Notes: generated by a model from the letters alone, not told the origin. A DNA stretch of 64,000 nucleotides from Campylobacter concisus (GCF_003048775.2 NZ_CP049272.1:558001-622000), one strand, 5' to 3'; shown: positions 46,123 through 55,921, numbered from the stretch's first letter. Numbers and translations: made by a program.

Positions 46123-46728
46123 ATGCGGTCTGTTTTTTTGTTTTTGCTTTTTTGTGTGGCGATTTTTGGGGCTGATTTTATCACAAAGACCGAATACGCC
46201 AAGATGCTCTACCTAAATCCACGTGGCATAGGATGCGACAAGTGTCACGGCACAAAGGGCGAGGGCAGTCTCATATCTAAATATAAACACTTTGATAAAA
46301 AGGCAAACAAAACGGTCGATGATGAGCTTAGAGCACCAAAGATAAATGATATAGATTTTGAAAGCTTTAAATCCGCTTTAACTAAGCCAAAAGGCGTCAT
46401 GCCAAGCTACTTTTTGACAGACGAGGAGACTACGATTCTTTATGAATACATTACAAATAAGATAAATACTCCTTCAAAAGCAGCAAAAGCGCAAAATTTG
46501 GGCAAGCCAGTTTCCACTGATACGACGCAAAAACAGCCAGAGCAATCTGCCAAAGCCGCCCCTGCTACAAAACCAGCAGAACCAGCTAAAACTGCCCCTG
46601 TAAAACCAGCTGAGTCAGCAAAAACTGCTACTACACAAGCACCAAAGTCGCCAGTAAAACCAGCTGCAAACCTAAAAGATAATCAAAAGACAAATTTAAA
46701 AACACAAAATCAAAAGGATAAAAAATGA
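46123..46728 (+). CDS. monoheme c-type cytochrome with Pro/Ala/Lys-rich tail
   Basis: The 201-residue protein has a signal peptide ([15 protein letters not shown]), one CxxCH at about 38 ([13 protein letters not shown]), and an axial-Met candidate in [10 protein letters not shown], so residues 20-125 form a class I-like cytochrome domain. The last 75 residues are a low-complexity linker rich in K, P, A and E with loose repeats of [10 protein letters not shown]. Its stop overlaps hemL by 4 bp. An electron-carrier role is likely; its partners are unknown. A gene of this type before hemL is remembered in C. jejuni. Confidence 0.8.
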   Translation: MRSVFLFLLFCVAIFGADFITKTEYAKMLYLNPRGIGCDKCHGTKGEGSLISKYKHFDKKANKTVDDELRAPKINDIDFESFKSALTKPKGVMPSYFLTDEETTILYEYITNKINTPSKAAKAQNLGKPVSTDTTQKQPEQSAKAAPATKPAEPAKTAPVKPAESAKTATTQAPKSPVKPAANLKDNQKTNLKTQNQKDKK

Positions 46729-48008
46729 CAAATAAAGAGGCATTTAGCGAAGCCAAAAAATATATCCCAGGTGGTGTAAATTCACCTGTTCGTGCATTTG
46801 GCAGCGTTGGAGGCGAGCCTGTGATGATAGATCACGCAAAGGGAGCTTATCTATACGACGTCGAGGGTAAAAAATATCTTGACTTTATCCAAAGCTGGGG
46901 ACCGCTCATATTTGGCCACTGCGACAAAGATATAGAAGAGGCGATCATCTCTGCTGTAAAACAAGGCGTATCTTACGGCGCCCCCTCTCCAAAAGAGACC
47001 GCTCTAGCAAAGCTAATATATGACGAGTTTAAGCAAATAGATAAAATTCGCTTCGTTAGCTCTGGCACAGAGGCCACTATGAGCGCGATAAGAGTGGCTA
47101 GAGGATATTCTAAAAAAGACGGACTAATAAAATTTGAAGGCTGCTATCACGGACACAGCGATGCACTTCTTATCAAAGCAGGAAGTGGCGCAACGACATA
47201 CGGCAACGCTTCAAGCAGCGGCGTGCCACAAGATGTTGTGAAAAACACCTATTTAGCAGTTTATAACGATATAGAAAGCGTAAAAGCCATCTTTGAAAAC
47301 AATAAAGACAAAATAGGCGTCGTCATAATTGAGCCTATCGCAGGAAATATGGGGCTTGTGCCAGCTAATAAGAAATTTTTAGAAGAGCTTAGAGCGCTTT
47401 GCGATAAATTTGGCGCTGTGCTCATTCTTGATGAGGTTATGAGCGGCTTTAGAGCTTCTCGCCTTGGCTCATATCCATTTCACGAAGTGGACGCTGATCT
47501 CATCACATTTGGCAAGGTTATAGGCGGAGGTATGAACGTCGCTGCATTTGGAGGTAAGACTGAGATAATGGACTGCTTAAGTCCAGATGGCGCTGTCTAT
47601 CAAGCAGGCACGCTAAGTGGCAACCCAGTAGCGATGAGTGCTGGCATAGCGGCGATTTCAAAGATAAATAGTGATCCAAATTTATACGCTAGACTCGAAA
47701 AGCTTGCCCTAAAACTAATGGCTGGCTTTAAAGAGGCTGCAAAGAGTGCTGGTATCACCATCCAAACTGATGTTCGTGGCTCGATGTTTGGCTACTTTTT
47801 TACAGATCATGCCGTGAAAAACTACGACGATGCGTTAAAGAGCGATACAAAACTCTTTGCTAAATTTCACCAAGCGATGCTTAAGCGTGGAATTTATCTA
47901 GCGCCAAGTCAGTTTGAAACTGGATTTGTCTGCGATGCGATGAGTGAAGCTGATATCGATCTAGCGGTAAGTGCAGCTAAAGAGGCGTTTTTGGAGATAA
48001 AAGCCTAA
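46725..48008 (+). CDS. hemL: glutamate-1-semialdehyde 2,1-aminomutase
   Basis: The 427-residue class III aminotransferase-fold enzyme shows the PLP lysine in [17 protein letters not shown] near 263, the [16 protein letters not shown] block near 120, and the [10 protein letters not shown] motif near 240. It makes 5-aminolevulinate for heme via the C5 route. Its start overlaps the cytochrome gene and its stop overlaps the next gene by one base, which links heme supply with cytochrome expression. Confidence 0.97.
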   Translation: MTNKEAFSEAKKYIPGGVNSPVRAFGSVGGEPVMIDHAKGAYLYDVEGKKYLDFIQSWGPLIFGHCDKDIEEAIISAVKQGVSYGAPSPKETALAKLIYDEFKQIDKIRFVSSGTEATMSAIRVARGYSKKDGLIKFEGCYHGHSDALLIKAGSGATTYGNASSSGVPQDVVKNTYLAVYNDIESVKAIFENNKDKIGVVIIEPIAGNMGLVPANKKFLEELRALCDKFGAVLILDEVMSGFRASRLGSYPFHEVDADLITFGKVIGGGMNVAAFGGKTEIMDCLSPDGAVYQAGTLSGNPVAMSAGIAAISKINSDPNLYARLEKLALKLMAGFKEAAKSAGITIQTDVRGSMFGYFFTDHAVKNYDDALKSDTKLFAKFHQAMLKRGIYLAPSQFETGFVCDAMSEADIDLAVSAAKEAFLEIKA

Positions 48009-48286
48009 TGGCAAAATTTAAGATAAAAGATATCGTAGCGGGGGCTGAGCAGCTAAGCCTTGGCGTTTCAATCGTAGTTGCGATCTTACTTGGCACTGGA
48101 CTAGGGTATTTTGTAAAAAAGGCTACAAATTTCACGCCAGCACTTTGGATAGGCTTTGCTATTGGCATCGCAGCTGCTATTTTAAATGTCTATAAAGCCT
48201 ACAAAGCACAGATAAAAAGCTTAGATGAGCTAAAAGATGAAAGTAGATACAAAGGCTACACAAAAGACGATAATGAGGACGATTAG
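48008..48286 (+). CDS. AtpZ/AtpI-like small membrane protein
   Basis: The 92-residue protein has two membrane segments (LSLGVSIVVAILLGTGLGYFV and ALWIGFAIGIAAAILNVYKAY) with the glycine pattern of the AtpZ/AtpI family, and a charged tail ending in DDNEDD. AtpZ proteins aid F-type ATP synthase assembly or bring Mg into the membrane; no atp genes are near. It is coupled to hemL upstream and overlaps the next gene by 14 bp. Confidence 0.82.
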   Translation: MAKFKIKDIVAGAEQLSLGVSIVVAILLGTGLGYFVKKATNFTPALWIGFAIGIAAAILNVYKAYKAQIKSLDELKDESRYKGYTKDDNEDD

Positions 48287-48785
48287 CAGGCTTTTGATTT
48301 GCTATTTTGCGCTTTGGCTGGCTCTTAGCGCGGTTGGCAAATTTGTATCATTTTCATTTTTTATAAGCTCACAAATTTCATTTTTTGCCTCGCTTATCAT
48401 CCTAACGGCTAGCTTTTTTGCCTATAAAAATCGCATAAACTCAAGGCTAGAAAATGCAAGAGATGAAATTTTAGCCAAGATAGAAGAAGAGGATGAAGAA
48501 AATTTGCCCCAGAGGGAGGCAAAAGAGTTTAGCCTAAAAGATGAAAAAGCAAGGCTAAAAAAGCAGAAATTTTCATTTAAAGATAGAAGCTTTGTGGCAG
48601 CTTTTATGCCTTATCGCTTGGTTGCGTATGCGATACTTTTTTTTGGATTTATATTTTTAAAAAATGAAAATTTACTAAACGTGCCTGGCTTTTTAGTTGG
48701 GCTTGCTCCGATGCCAATTGGCGCATTTATTTTTGGGCTTATGGAGAATAAGTTTAATACCACAAAGGATACTGATGGCAAGTAG
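48273..48785 (+). CDS. integral membrane protein, unknown
   Basis: I use the ATG at 48273 (MRTISRLLICYF), as the earlier start lies deep in the upstream gene. The 170-residue protein has four hydrophobic segments: LLICYFALWLALSAV, SFFASLIILTASFFAY, YRLVAYAILFFGFIFL and FLVGLAPMPIGAFIFGL. A charged cytoplasmic stretch (about 55-105) lies between the second and third. No family is recognised. It sits in a conserved operon with the AtpZ-like gene and an MFS transporter. Confidence 0.75.
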   Translation: MRTISRLLICYFALWLALSAVGKFVSFSFFISSQISFFASLIILTASFFAYKNRINSRLENARDEILAKIEEEDEENLPQREAKEFSLKDEKARLKKQKFSFKDRSFVAAFMPYRLVAYAILFFGFIFLKNENLLNVPGFLVGLAPMPIGAFIFGLMENKFNTTKDTDGK

Positions 48786-50019
48786 CTTTAGGATCATCCG
48801 CTCGATGGGACCGCTATTTTTGGGCATGAGTTTGCTTTTTATCGGAAATGGCCTAGTCATCGCATCTTGTAGCGCACTTCTTAAGCAAAATGGAGTGGGT
48901 GAGCTAGAGATTGGATTAATCAATACAGGCTTTTTTGTAGGCGCGTTAATTAGCACCATTACAGCTCACAGAGTCATCTCAACTACTGGCCACATAAGAG
49001 CCTTTGCCATCTTTTCAGCCATTTTTGCAGTCTCAGCTATGCTTCATGCGGTAAATCAAAATTTAGCATTCTGGGCGATCTTGCGTGCATTTTTGGGATA
49101 TTGCTACTACGCGCTTTTGATGGTTATAGAAAGCTGGCTAAATGCAAAAATTCCAAATAAAATAAGATCTCGCGTGATAGCCTTTTATGAAGGCGTTTTT
49201 TACACGAGTTTTGGACTTGGCATTTTGATCTTGGCGCTTAATCTTAATACCTTTGAAATTTTCATAATAAGTGCAGCTTTTATCATGCTTTCAAGCATTC
49301 CATTAAATTTGATCCGTATAAATCAGCCTCAAATCCCAGAGCGTCAGCCCATAAATATCCCAAAAATTTTTGGTATCGTCCCGCTCGCTCTTGTTGGAGC
49401 GCTAATTGCGGGCTTAGCAATAAATGGCTTTTTTTCGATGGCAAGCCTTTTTGTTTTACTTCAAGGATACGGCACAAAAGAGGCATCGTTTTTTATGACA
49501 GTTGCGATGATCGGAGGCTTTTTAGCTCAAGTTTTTATCGGTAGTTTTTCTGATAGATATGGTAGAAGGCCAGCTATTTTGCTTTGTAGTAGTGTAGCTT
49601 TAATAAGTGCGGTTTTGTTTTTACTAAATGGCAAAAATTTAACGGTTGAATATCTGCTTTCATTCTTTTTTGGAGCTGGAATTTTTTGCACATATGGACT
49701 TTCTTTAGCTAGAGCAAATGACGAGATCACAGACAAGACAAAGAGCGTGCAAGTCGCACGTGCTTTGTTATTTAGCTACTCTTTGGCTTCGCTTTTTTCG
49801 CCGCTTCTTATGAGCTATGCGATGAAAATTTTTGGAGCATTTGGCTTTATCTATGTCTATTTGGTTCTTTTTGCTGGGCTTATTTTATTTGCACTAACGC
49901 AAAAGACAATACCACAGCACATGAGAAAAGAGTACAACGACAGGCTCGTTGCAAGAACGGCTGGCATCGCTACTATTGAGCAAAATGGAAATTTTGCCGA
50001 TAGAAAAAATAAAAAGTAA
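48775..50019 (+). CDS. MFS transporter
   Basis: The ATG at 48775 gives MASSFRIIRSMGPLF; upstream codons of the open frame are antisense-like shadow of the previous gene. The 414-residue protein has 12 membrane segments and the MFS motif A in GSFSDRYGRRPAIL near 250, between the two halves. The substrate is unknown; the family branch (YcaD-like) contains sugar or drug carriers. It overlaps the previous gene by 11 bp and the FliK-like gene follows after 3 bp. Confidence 0.88.
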   Translation: MASSFRIIRSMGPLFLGMSLLFIGNGLVIASCSALLKQNGVGELEIGLINTGFFVGALISTITAHRVISTTGHIRAFAIFSAIFAVSAMLHAVNQNLAFWAILRAFLGYCYYALLMVIESWLNAKIPNKIRSRVIAFYEGVFYTSFGLGILILALNLNTFEIFIISAAFIMLSSIPLNLIRINQPQIPERQPINIPKIFGIVPLALVGALIAGLAINGFFSMASLFVLLQGYGTKEASFFMTVAMIGGFLAQVFIGSFSDRYGRRPAILLCSSVALISAVLFLLNGKNLTVEYLLSFFFGAGIFCTYGLSLARANDEITDKTKSVQVARALLFSYSLASLFSPLLMSYAMKIFGAFGFIYVYLVLFAGLILFALTQKTIPQHMRKEYNDRLVARTAGIATIEQNGNFADRKNKK

Positions 50020-50022
50020 AAA

Positions 50023-51672
50023 ATGAACGTAGGAAATTCTTTGAATATATCAAATACTTCGGTTCAAACTGGACAAAATACTGCTCAAAATGTGCCAGTT
50101 CGTAAAAATGAAGGCTCGCTTTTTAAAAATCAGCCAAGCGTACAAACGCCTAGTGAGCAAAGCGTTTCAGAGACACTTGATAATGTTGGAAAACTCGTTG
50201 CAAGAGTGCTTGATGATCTAAAAAGCGCTTCAAGTCTTAGCAAGGCTGAACAAATTTTATCTCAGGCAAAAGATACGAAAATCGCTCCAAATTTAGCGGG
50301 CGAGCTATCAGACCTTGCAAAAAGTTTAGAAGCAGAAGCAGCGCAAAATGAAAATAGTGAGATAAAGAGCCTTGCACTAAAGCTAAAAGAATTTCTAAAA
50401 CCAATAGCCGATCTAAAAGCCGGCTCACTAAATGATCAGATCAAAAACTCAGGCGTAATGCTTGAAGCAAATTTAAAAGACGCACTTAGCCCAGAGAAGC
50501 TTCCAAGCTCGGTTCAGAAGCTACTAAGCGATATAAAAAATCTCTCAAGCGGGAATTTACTAAATCAAATTTTAACCCTAAGTGATGAAAAATTAGACAA
50601 TCAAAATTCTTTTTCAAAACTTGCTTCTATACTTGAAAAAGCGAGTAGTGACGCAAAAAATATCCTTGATAACTCAAGCATAAAAACTCTCTTAAAAGAT
50701 GTTGATAAGCTTGATAGTGTGGTTAAATTTTTAGATAAAAATTTTTCAAAAGATCAAAATGGCGAGCTAGTAAAAAATCAAATAGGCAAAATGCAAAATT
50801 TCATCTCAAATTTAAGCGAGAAAGTCGCAAGCCTGGCAAATGAAAAGCTAAATCAAAATTTTGGTTTTAGTCAAAATCACAAAGAGCTAAAAACTATCCT
50901 TGATAGCATAAAAAACGATCTAAAAACGCTAAATAACATAGGCGATGAAGCAGGGCTTGTAAAAGCGTTTAATGAGATGAGCGATGTTTCAAAGGATGGC
51001 AGCTTACAAGATAAGCTCCAAAGCGCGGCGAGGCGTCTTGCTCATAGCCTAAGTCTTGCTGATGCTAAGGCAAGTTTGGCTAAAAATGAGCTAAGTGAGA
51101 GCAAGGCGCTTTTAAAGCAGTTAAATCTCGCCACAAACGATATAAATAACATTACGACTAAAAATAGCAGCGAAATTTCAAAGGTGCTAAGCCAAGATAT
51201 AAAAAGTACGCTTTTAAATATTAGTGAAAAGAGTCAAAATCCGCAAAGCGTAAATGCTGCAAATAAGATGATTTCGCAGATCGAGATGCATCAAATGATA
51301 TCAAGCCTTCAAGGCGGGATTCAAACTTATATGCCTTATATTTGGGATGGCGTTGAGGGTGGAAATATCGCATTTAAGCAAGGCAAAAAGGATAAATTTT
51401 ACGCTCAGATCGATCTAAATTTTAAGAAATTTGGACAGATAAATGTGATGGTTGGACTTATTGATAAAAGGTACATTGATCTTTCGGTAGCTACGCAAAC
51501 AAATGAGTTTAAGGAGCTAATCCTTTCAAACTCTAGCGAATTAAAACAAGCAATATCAAAGCTTGGACTCATAGTTTCAAACTTTAATATCAAAACTTTG
51601 TCAAAAGTAAAGCTAAATGATAGATTTAAAAAATTTGGTGGCCTTGATGTGGGCTTTGATAAGAAAATTTAA
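50023..51672 (+). CDS. FliK-like flagellar hook-length-control-type protein
   Basis: The 549-residue protein is mostly low-complexity, Ser/Asn/Lys/Leu-rich and helical (residues 1-430). Its C-terminal domain (about 435-545: FYAQIDLNFKKFGQINVMVGL, then LSVATQTNEFKELI) resembles the FliK/Flg_hook substrate-switch domain. The next gene, one base on, is flhX, whose product resembles the FlhB part that FliK contacts. This makes a role at the flagellar export apparatus likely. It was identified by architecture and context, not by strong motifs. Confidence 0.68.
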   Translation: MNVGNSLNISNTSVQTGQNTAQNVPVRKNEGSLFKNQPSVQTPSEQSVSETLDNVGKLVARVLDDLKSASSLSKAEQILSQAKDTKIAPNLAGELSDLAKSLEAEAAQNENSEIKSLALKLKEFLKPIADLKAGSLNDQIKNSGVMLEANLKDALSPEKLPSSVQKLLSDIKNLSSGNLLNQILTLSDEKLDNQNSFSKLASILEKASSDAKNILDNSSIKTLLKDVDKLDSVVKFLDKNFSKDQNGELVKNQIGKMQNFISNLSEKVASLANEKLNQNFGFSQNHKELKTILDSIKNDLKTLNNIGDEAGLVKAFNEMSDVSKDGSLQDKLQSAARRLAHSLSLADAKASLAKNELSESKALLKQLNLATNDINNITTKNSSEISKVLSQDIKSTLLNISEKSQNPQSVNAANKMISQIEMHQMISSLQGGIQTYMPYIWDGVEGGNIAFKQGKKDKFYAQIDLNFKKFGQINVMVGLIDKRYIDLSVATQTNEFKELILSNSSELKQAISKLGLIVSNFNIKTLSKVKLNDRFKKFGGLDVGFDKKI

Positions 51673-51932
51673 TGCAAGTAAATAAGAAAAAAGCAGTAGC
51701 TCTTGGCTACAACAGATCTAAAGATAATGCTCCAAGAGTGCTGGCTAGTGGCGCTGGCGAGATAGCAAATAGAATAATTGATCTTGCAAAAGAGCATGAT
51801 ATACCGATCAAAGAGGATCCTGATCTTATTGAAATTTTAAGCAAGGTTGAAGTTGATCAAGAAATTCCACCAAATTTATATAAAGCTGTTGCTGAAATTT
51901 TTAGCTTTTTGTATAAGATCACAAAGAAATGA
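51672..51932 (+). CDS. flhX: FlhX, FlhB C-terminal-domain paralogue
   Basis: The 86-residue protein matches the cytoplasmic tail of FlhB/YscU after the self-cleavage site: KKAVALGYNRSKDNAPRVLASG at the start, then IIDLAKEHDIPIKEDPDLIE and IPPNLYKAVAEIFSFLY. It has no NPTH cleavage motif and no membrane domain. In Helicobacter and Campylobacter such FlhX proteins can partly replace the FlhB tail in flagellar export. It is coupled to the FliK-like gene. Confidence 0.88.
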   Translation: MQVNKKKAVALGYNRSKDNAPRVLASGAGEIANRIIDLAKEHDIPIKEDPDLIEILSKVEVDQEIPPNLYKAVAEIFSFLYKITKK

Positions 51933-52043
51933 TCTATAAATTTGCTTAAAAATTAGCAAGGCATATAAAGAGTGGCAAGGATATTGACGATATACAAAAA
52001 GTGGCGTAAGCTAAATATTAAATTAAAATTTTAAAGGCTATTT

Positions 52044-52613
52044 GTGGCACAAAAATTAATATTAATAGGGGCATCTACTGGCGGGCCTGGGCATTTAAAA
52101 AAGTTACTAAAAAACGTAAAACTAAATGGAGCTATCATCGTGATAGCCCAGCACATGAATAAAATGTTTATAAACTCTTTTGCTATGCAAATTGGAAAAG
52201 AGTGTGGCTTGGATGTTGAAATTTTAAATGAGAGGAAAATTTTAAAAGAAAATACCGTATATGTCTGTGAACAAAATGTAGTGGTGTCACCAAATTTACC
52301 GATCAGTGCAAAGCCAAATACAGAAGAAAAGACTATATATACGCCAAATGTTGATGTGCTGTTTAAATCTGGAGTTGGAATTTGTAAAAGCGCAAGTGTC
52401 CTAGCTATCTTGCTAACTGGCATCGGAGATGATGGTGCATCTGGGCTTGATAAACTTTATAAGGCTGGAGCAAAATGTATAGCTGAAAATGAAGAGAGCG
52501 CGATAGTTTATGGTATGCCAAAACGTGCAAAAGAGCTAAATCAAAGCTTAAAATCATTAAATCTAACTATGATAAAAAAAGAGCTGGAGGATTTTTTAAA
52601 TGCTATTAACTAA
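52044..52613 (+). CDS. cheB: CheB methylesterase catalytic domain (no receiver domain)
   Basis: The start is GTG at 52044. The 189-residue protein is only the CheB catalytic domain: nucleophile Ser in LIGASTGGPGHL at about 9, His in VIAQHMNKMF near 46, and the acidic residue in TGIGDDGASGLDK near 133. The usual N-terminal receiver is missing, so CheA cannot control it by phosphorylation in the standard way; this is known for C. jejuni CheB. It removes methyl groups from chemoreceptors. cheR overlaps by 14 bp. Confidence 0.93.
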   Translation: MAQKLILIGASTGGPGHLKKLLKNVKLNGAIIVIAQHMNKMFINSFAMQIGKECGLDVEILNERKILKENTVYVCEQNVVVSPNLPISAKPNTEEKTIYTPNVDVLFKSGVGICKSASVLAILLTGIGDDGASGLDKLYKAGAKCIAENEESAIVYGMPKRAKELNQSLKSLNLTMIKKELEDFLNAIN

Positions 52614-53424
52614 TGACGCAAAAGATACAAAAACAATGCAAACAAATACTTCACAAGATATGGATAGTTTTAATGAATTTATGAACGTTATCAAAACCCT
52701 TTGCGGAGTTGATCTGGAGCCAAAAAGAGATATTACATTGCAGCGAATTACCATTTTTATTAGAGATCGTCAGATAAAAAGCTTTAAAGATCTTGTTTCG
52801 ATGATAAAATATAACTCAAGCTTGCGACAAGACATTTTAAATCTAGTAACTGTAAATGAGACTTATTTTTATAGAGAGTTGCCTCAACTTAAAGACGTGA
52901 TATATTACGCAAAGGAGCTTGGAGGAGCTAGAATTTTGTGTGCTCCTTGCTCCACTGGAGATGAGTCATATTCGCTTGCAATGCTTGCTTATGAGATGGG
53001 ATTTAAACAGCATGAAATTTCAATCGTAGGTATAGACATAAACTCAGAAGCCATAGCAAGCTGTCAAAATGGTATTTTTAGTGAGAGGAGCTTGCATAGA
53101 TTAAGCGATTTTCAAAAAGAGAGATTTTTTACAAAAGTCGATGATAAATTTAAGATAAAAAAAGAAATTTTACCAAGGTGTGAGTTTAAAATTTTAAATG
53201 TTTTTGATGACGCTATTTTTAATCTAGGAAAATTTGATATCGTGCTTTCAAGAAATATGATGATCTATTTTGATGATGATTTTAGATTAAAATGTGTTGA
53301 GAGGCTTCATAAATTGCTTAAGCCAGAAGGTAGGCTTTATGCTGGGCACGCTGATCTTGTGCCTTACACTCCAGCTTATGAAAAACGCTTTTCAAATGGA
53401 ACTACTTACTATCTAAAAAAATAA
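52600..53424 (+). CDS. cheR: CheR chemotaxis receptor methyltransferase
   Basis: The 274-residue frame from ATG 52600 contains the SAM-binding site ILCAPCSTGDESYSLAML near 110 and LSRNMMIYFDDDFR near 215, with an N-terminal helical domain. An ATG at 52636 would give 262 residues and is the more usual length. CheR adds methyl groups to glutamates of chemoreceptors and works against CheB, with which it is coupled. No C-terminal pentapeptide-binding extension is seen. Confidence 0.93.
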   Translation: MLLTNDAKDTKTMQTNTSQDMDSFNEFMNVIKTLCGVDLEPKRDITLQRITIFIRDRQIKSFKDLVSMIKYNSSLRQDILNLVTVNETYFYRELPQLKDVIYYAKELGGARILCAPCSTGDESYSLAMLAYEMGFKQHEISIVGIDINSEAIASCQNGIFSERSLHRLSDFQKERFFTKVDDKFKIKKEILPRCEFKILNVFDDAIFNLGKFDIVLSRNMMIYFDDDFRLKCVERLHKLLKPEGRLYAGHADLVPYTPAYEKRFSNGTTYYLKK

Positions 53425-53433
53425 AAATTTGCC

Positions 53434-53459
53434 AAGTCGCCTTTTAACTTAGGCGACTT
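53434..53459. terminator. bidirectional terminator between cheR and the MFS gene
   Basis: AAGTCGCCT and AGGCGACTT form a 9-bp stem with an 8-nt loop in the 48-bp gap between the convergent genes. T-rich sequence lies on the plus side and T-runs (from AAAAATTT) on the minus side. Confidence 0.78.
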
Positions 53460-53472
53460 AATTTAAAATCAA

Positions 53473-54669
53473 TTACCTTATTTTGTAGCTTTTTAATACT
53501 ATGTGATAGTAAAAAGCCCCTACAAAAAAGAGGCTTCCCATAAAACTTGCAATCATCTCAACGCTAAGTCCAATATCATAAAGCAGACCAATGATAAATG
53601 AAATAAGAGCGCTAAAGCCAAGAAAAACCATATCGTTATATGCAATCACTCGGCCATAAAATTCTTTTTTGCAGTTTTGCTGAAGCATCGTATAGGTGTA
53701 GCTCCAAAGACTTGATGTGCAAAATCCAGCGAAGATAATGCCAATAAGCGATAGATAAAAATTCCAAAGTGATAAAGCCCAAATAATGATACCAAGGCCT
53801 TGACCGATATATACGAAAATAAGCGTATTTTTATTTATAAATTTACTAAGTATGGCTGGAGCAAACATAAGTGAAATGGACCTTGAAGTATTTAATAATC
53901 CTATAACTAGCGATGTCGAGAGTAAATTTGCATATTTGTAATCAGCTAAAAGTGCGATCAATGCGTCATAAGCGGTAATGCCAACAAAGGCGTGCAAAAA
54001 TATAAGGTGCACGATAAGTCTGTTTTCTTTTAAATACACAAGTCCATTTTTTAGCATTTTTAGTGGTTTTTCTATAAATTCTGGCTTTAGACCTTGCAAA
54101 TTTAAAAAATATAAAAATCCAAAGCTAAAAATGTATAGTATGCCATCAAGCAAAAATGCGCTTTTTATCCCAAAGAAGTGTATATAAACTCCAGCAAGCC
54201 CCATGCCAGCAGTGTATGAGACCGCCCAGATGATAGAGTGGATCTCATTTGCGAGTTTGAGATTTTCTTTGCTTAAAATTTTTGGCAGTACGCTCATCTC
54301 TACTTGAAAATACATTCCGCCAGTGCCATTTCTAACAAAAATGATGAGTAAAAGTAGCCATAAAAAATCAAGTGAGTCTATAAAAAGAAGCATAAAAACG
54401 CTTATCGTCTCAACTGCCATCATGATGACAAGCATCGGTTTTGGGCTAAATTTATCAACTAAAATTCCACTAAAAGGAGCTATGACAACACCTGGGATAA
54501 ATGCCATCGCTGCACTTAGTGTAATCGCCCAAACAGGAGCGTCAAGCTTAATAAGAAGGGTAAAAATACCTGTGTGCGAAAACCATACGCCAAAATAGCA
54601 TATAAGCTGAATGATACTTAAGAGGCGAAAATTTTTCTCTTCTTTTAAAAGTTTAAGATATTCTTTCAA
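53473..54669 (-). CDS. MFS transporter (efflux-like)
   Basis: The 398-residue protein has 12 membrane segments and an N-terminal MFS motif A variant GILVDKFSPKPML near 63. The layout resembles the MefA/enterobactin-exporter branch of efflux carriers; the substrate is unknown. It starts 1 bp from the upstream NlpE-like gene, so the two are co-transcribed. A cheR/MFS terminator follows. Confidence 0.85.
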   Translation of the reverse strand: MKEYLKLLKEEKNFRLLSIIQLICYFGVWFSHTGIFTLLIKLDAPVWAITLSAAMAFIPGVVIAPFSGILVDKFSPKPMLVIMMAVETISVFMLLFIDSLDFLWLLLLIIFVRNGTGGMYFQVEMSVLPKILSKENLKLANEIHSIIWAVSYTAGMGLAGVYIHFFGIKSAFLLDGILYIFSFGFLYFLNLQGLKPEFIEKPLKMLKNGLVYLKENRLIVHLIFLHAFVGITAYDALIALLADYKYANLLSTSLVIGLLNTSRSISLMFAPAILSKFINKNTLIFVYIGQGLGIIIWALSLWNFYLSLIGIIFAGFCTSSLWSYTYTMLQQNCKKEFYGRVIAYNDMVFLGFSALISFIIGLLYDIGLSVEMIASFMGSLFFVGAFYYHIVLKSYKIR

Positions 54670-54670
54670 C

Positions 54671-55873
54671 TTATTGATTCCACATTAGCGTTATTTGCTC
54701 TATTTTCGTTTCATCTGGGATATCGTTTAGGCTTGTTGCCTCTTTGGTAAGTGGATTTTTTAGTGTGATTAACATATCGTGGCTATCTATTTTTAGATAG
54801 ATATTGTTTTTGTCACTACTAAATTTAGAGATAACAAGAGAATTTTTTATATCTTTGAAATTTGATTTAAGGCTGATATTTTCTGGAGTTTTAAACTCAT
54901 TTGAATAAATTTCAATGCTTGTGATAATGCCATTTAGCAAGGTGTATTCAAAAATTCTTTCATTTTTGTTTGTCACGATGTAGCTGTTTTCTTTTTTTGT
55001 GTCATCTCGTTTTATGTTTTTTGAGCCGTAAATTTTTATAACATCTCTATTTGCTGATTCGTTTGTCAGCTCTGCAAAAAAGCCTTTGCCAAAGAGATTT
55101 TTTTGATCTTTATCTTTTTTATATCGTCCGCTTATGTGAGCATTTTTACAAATTTTATCGTTTGCTACTAGAAAAATTGCATTATTTATCCTGTGTATGC
55201 TTAGAGCAATGCCTTTTTCATCTAAAAGGTAAAAAATTCCTTTGTCGTAAAGTAGCTCAGAGCTAAACTCGCAAAGTGGCGAGCCATTTTTTAATGATGA
55301 ATAAAAACTTATTTTCGCACCATTTTTGCTTGGTACGATTACAATGTCTAAAAAGTTATCTTTATTTTTAAATTTATAAAATTTGGCAAAAAAACTATCT
55401 TTGTAAGCTTTGTTTACCGGCTCAAAATTATAAATTTGAGCTAGTACGCCAACTCGCTTATTTTTCTTGTCATCAAGTTGAAGAAGTGAGTTTTTATTTG
55501 GCGCAAAGTAGCTAAGATTGCCATTTTCATCTTTTAAAATGATAGCACTATCATCAACATCAAATGTACCATTTTTTTCAACCAAGCTTACTTCTTTATC
55601 CATAGTAAGCATTGTTTTTGTGTAGGTTTTGTCTTTATTTAACGTGATGATAGTTTTTATGCCTTCGCAGTTTGGGCAAGGCAAAATAGTGTGAAAACTA
55701 CTATAAATTGAGTTTGGAAGTATTAGCTTTTCTGGCTTTTTGGGTGTATTTGCTTGAGCTAGTGGTTTGTCTTCTTTTACTGTATTTTGTGTGTTTTGTT
55801 TTGGCTCTAAATTTTCATTTTTTGCGCAGCCAAGGATGAAAAATGAGATAAGTATGGCAAAAAGATATTTCAT
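54671..55873 (-). CDS. large NlpE-like lipoprotein
   Basis: The second Met (55873) gives MKYLFAILISFFILGC with lipobox and Cys16. The 400-residue protein has, at about 60-130, an NlpE-like domain: HTILPCPNCEGIKTIITLNK with the CxxC of that family, then FDVDDSAIILKDENGNLSYF. The last 250 residues are beta-rich with a second region (SFYSSLKNGSPLCEF) and are not recognised. NlpE proteins are outer-membrane lipoproteins connected with copper and envelope stress. It is co-directional with the smaller NlpE-like gene upstream and coupled to the MFS gene. Confidence 0.78.
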   Translation of the reverse strand: MKYLFAILISFFILGCAKNENLEPKQNTQNTVKEDKPLAQANTPKKPEKLILPNSIYSSFHTILPCPNCEGIKTIITLNKDKTYTKTMLTMDKEVSLVEKNGTFDVDDSAIILKDENGNLSYFAPNKNSLLQLDDKKNKRVGVLAQIYNFEPVNKAYKDSFFAKFYKFKNKDNFLDIVIVPSKNGAKISFYSSLKNGSPLCEFSSELLYDKGIFYLLDEKGIALSIHRINNAIFLVANDKICKNAHISGRYKKDKDQKNLFGKGFFAELTNESANRDVIKIYGSKNIKRDDTKKENSYIVTNKNERIFEYTLLNGIITSIEIYSNEFKTPENISLKSNFKDIKNSLVISKFSSDKNNIYLKIDSHDMLITLKNPLTKEATSLNDIPDETKIEQITLMWNQ

Positions 55874-55921
55874 TTGCAACTCCTTAAAAATTGCAAAATT
55901 ATATCATTTTGCCTTTAAAAT

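Noticed and set aside
46500-46725. Repeated AAACCAGC-type words suggesting a CRISPR or DNA repeat array
   Set aside because: They are the codons of the Lys/Pro/Ala-rich tail of the cytochrome; spacing is irregular and there are no unique spacers.
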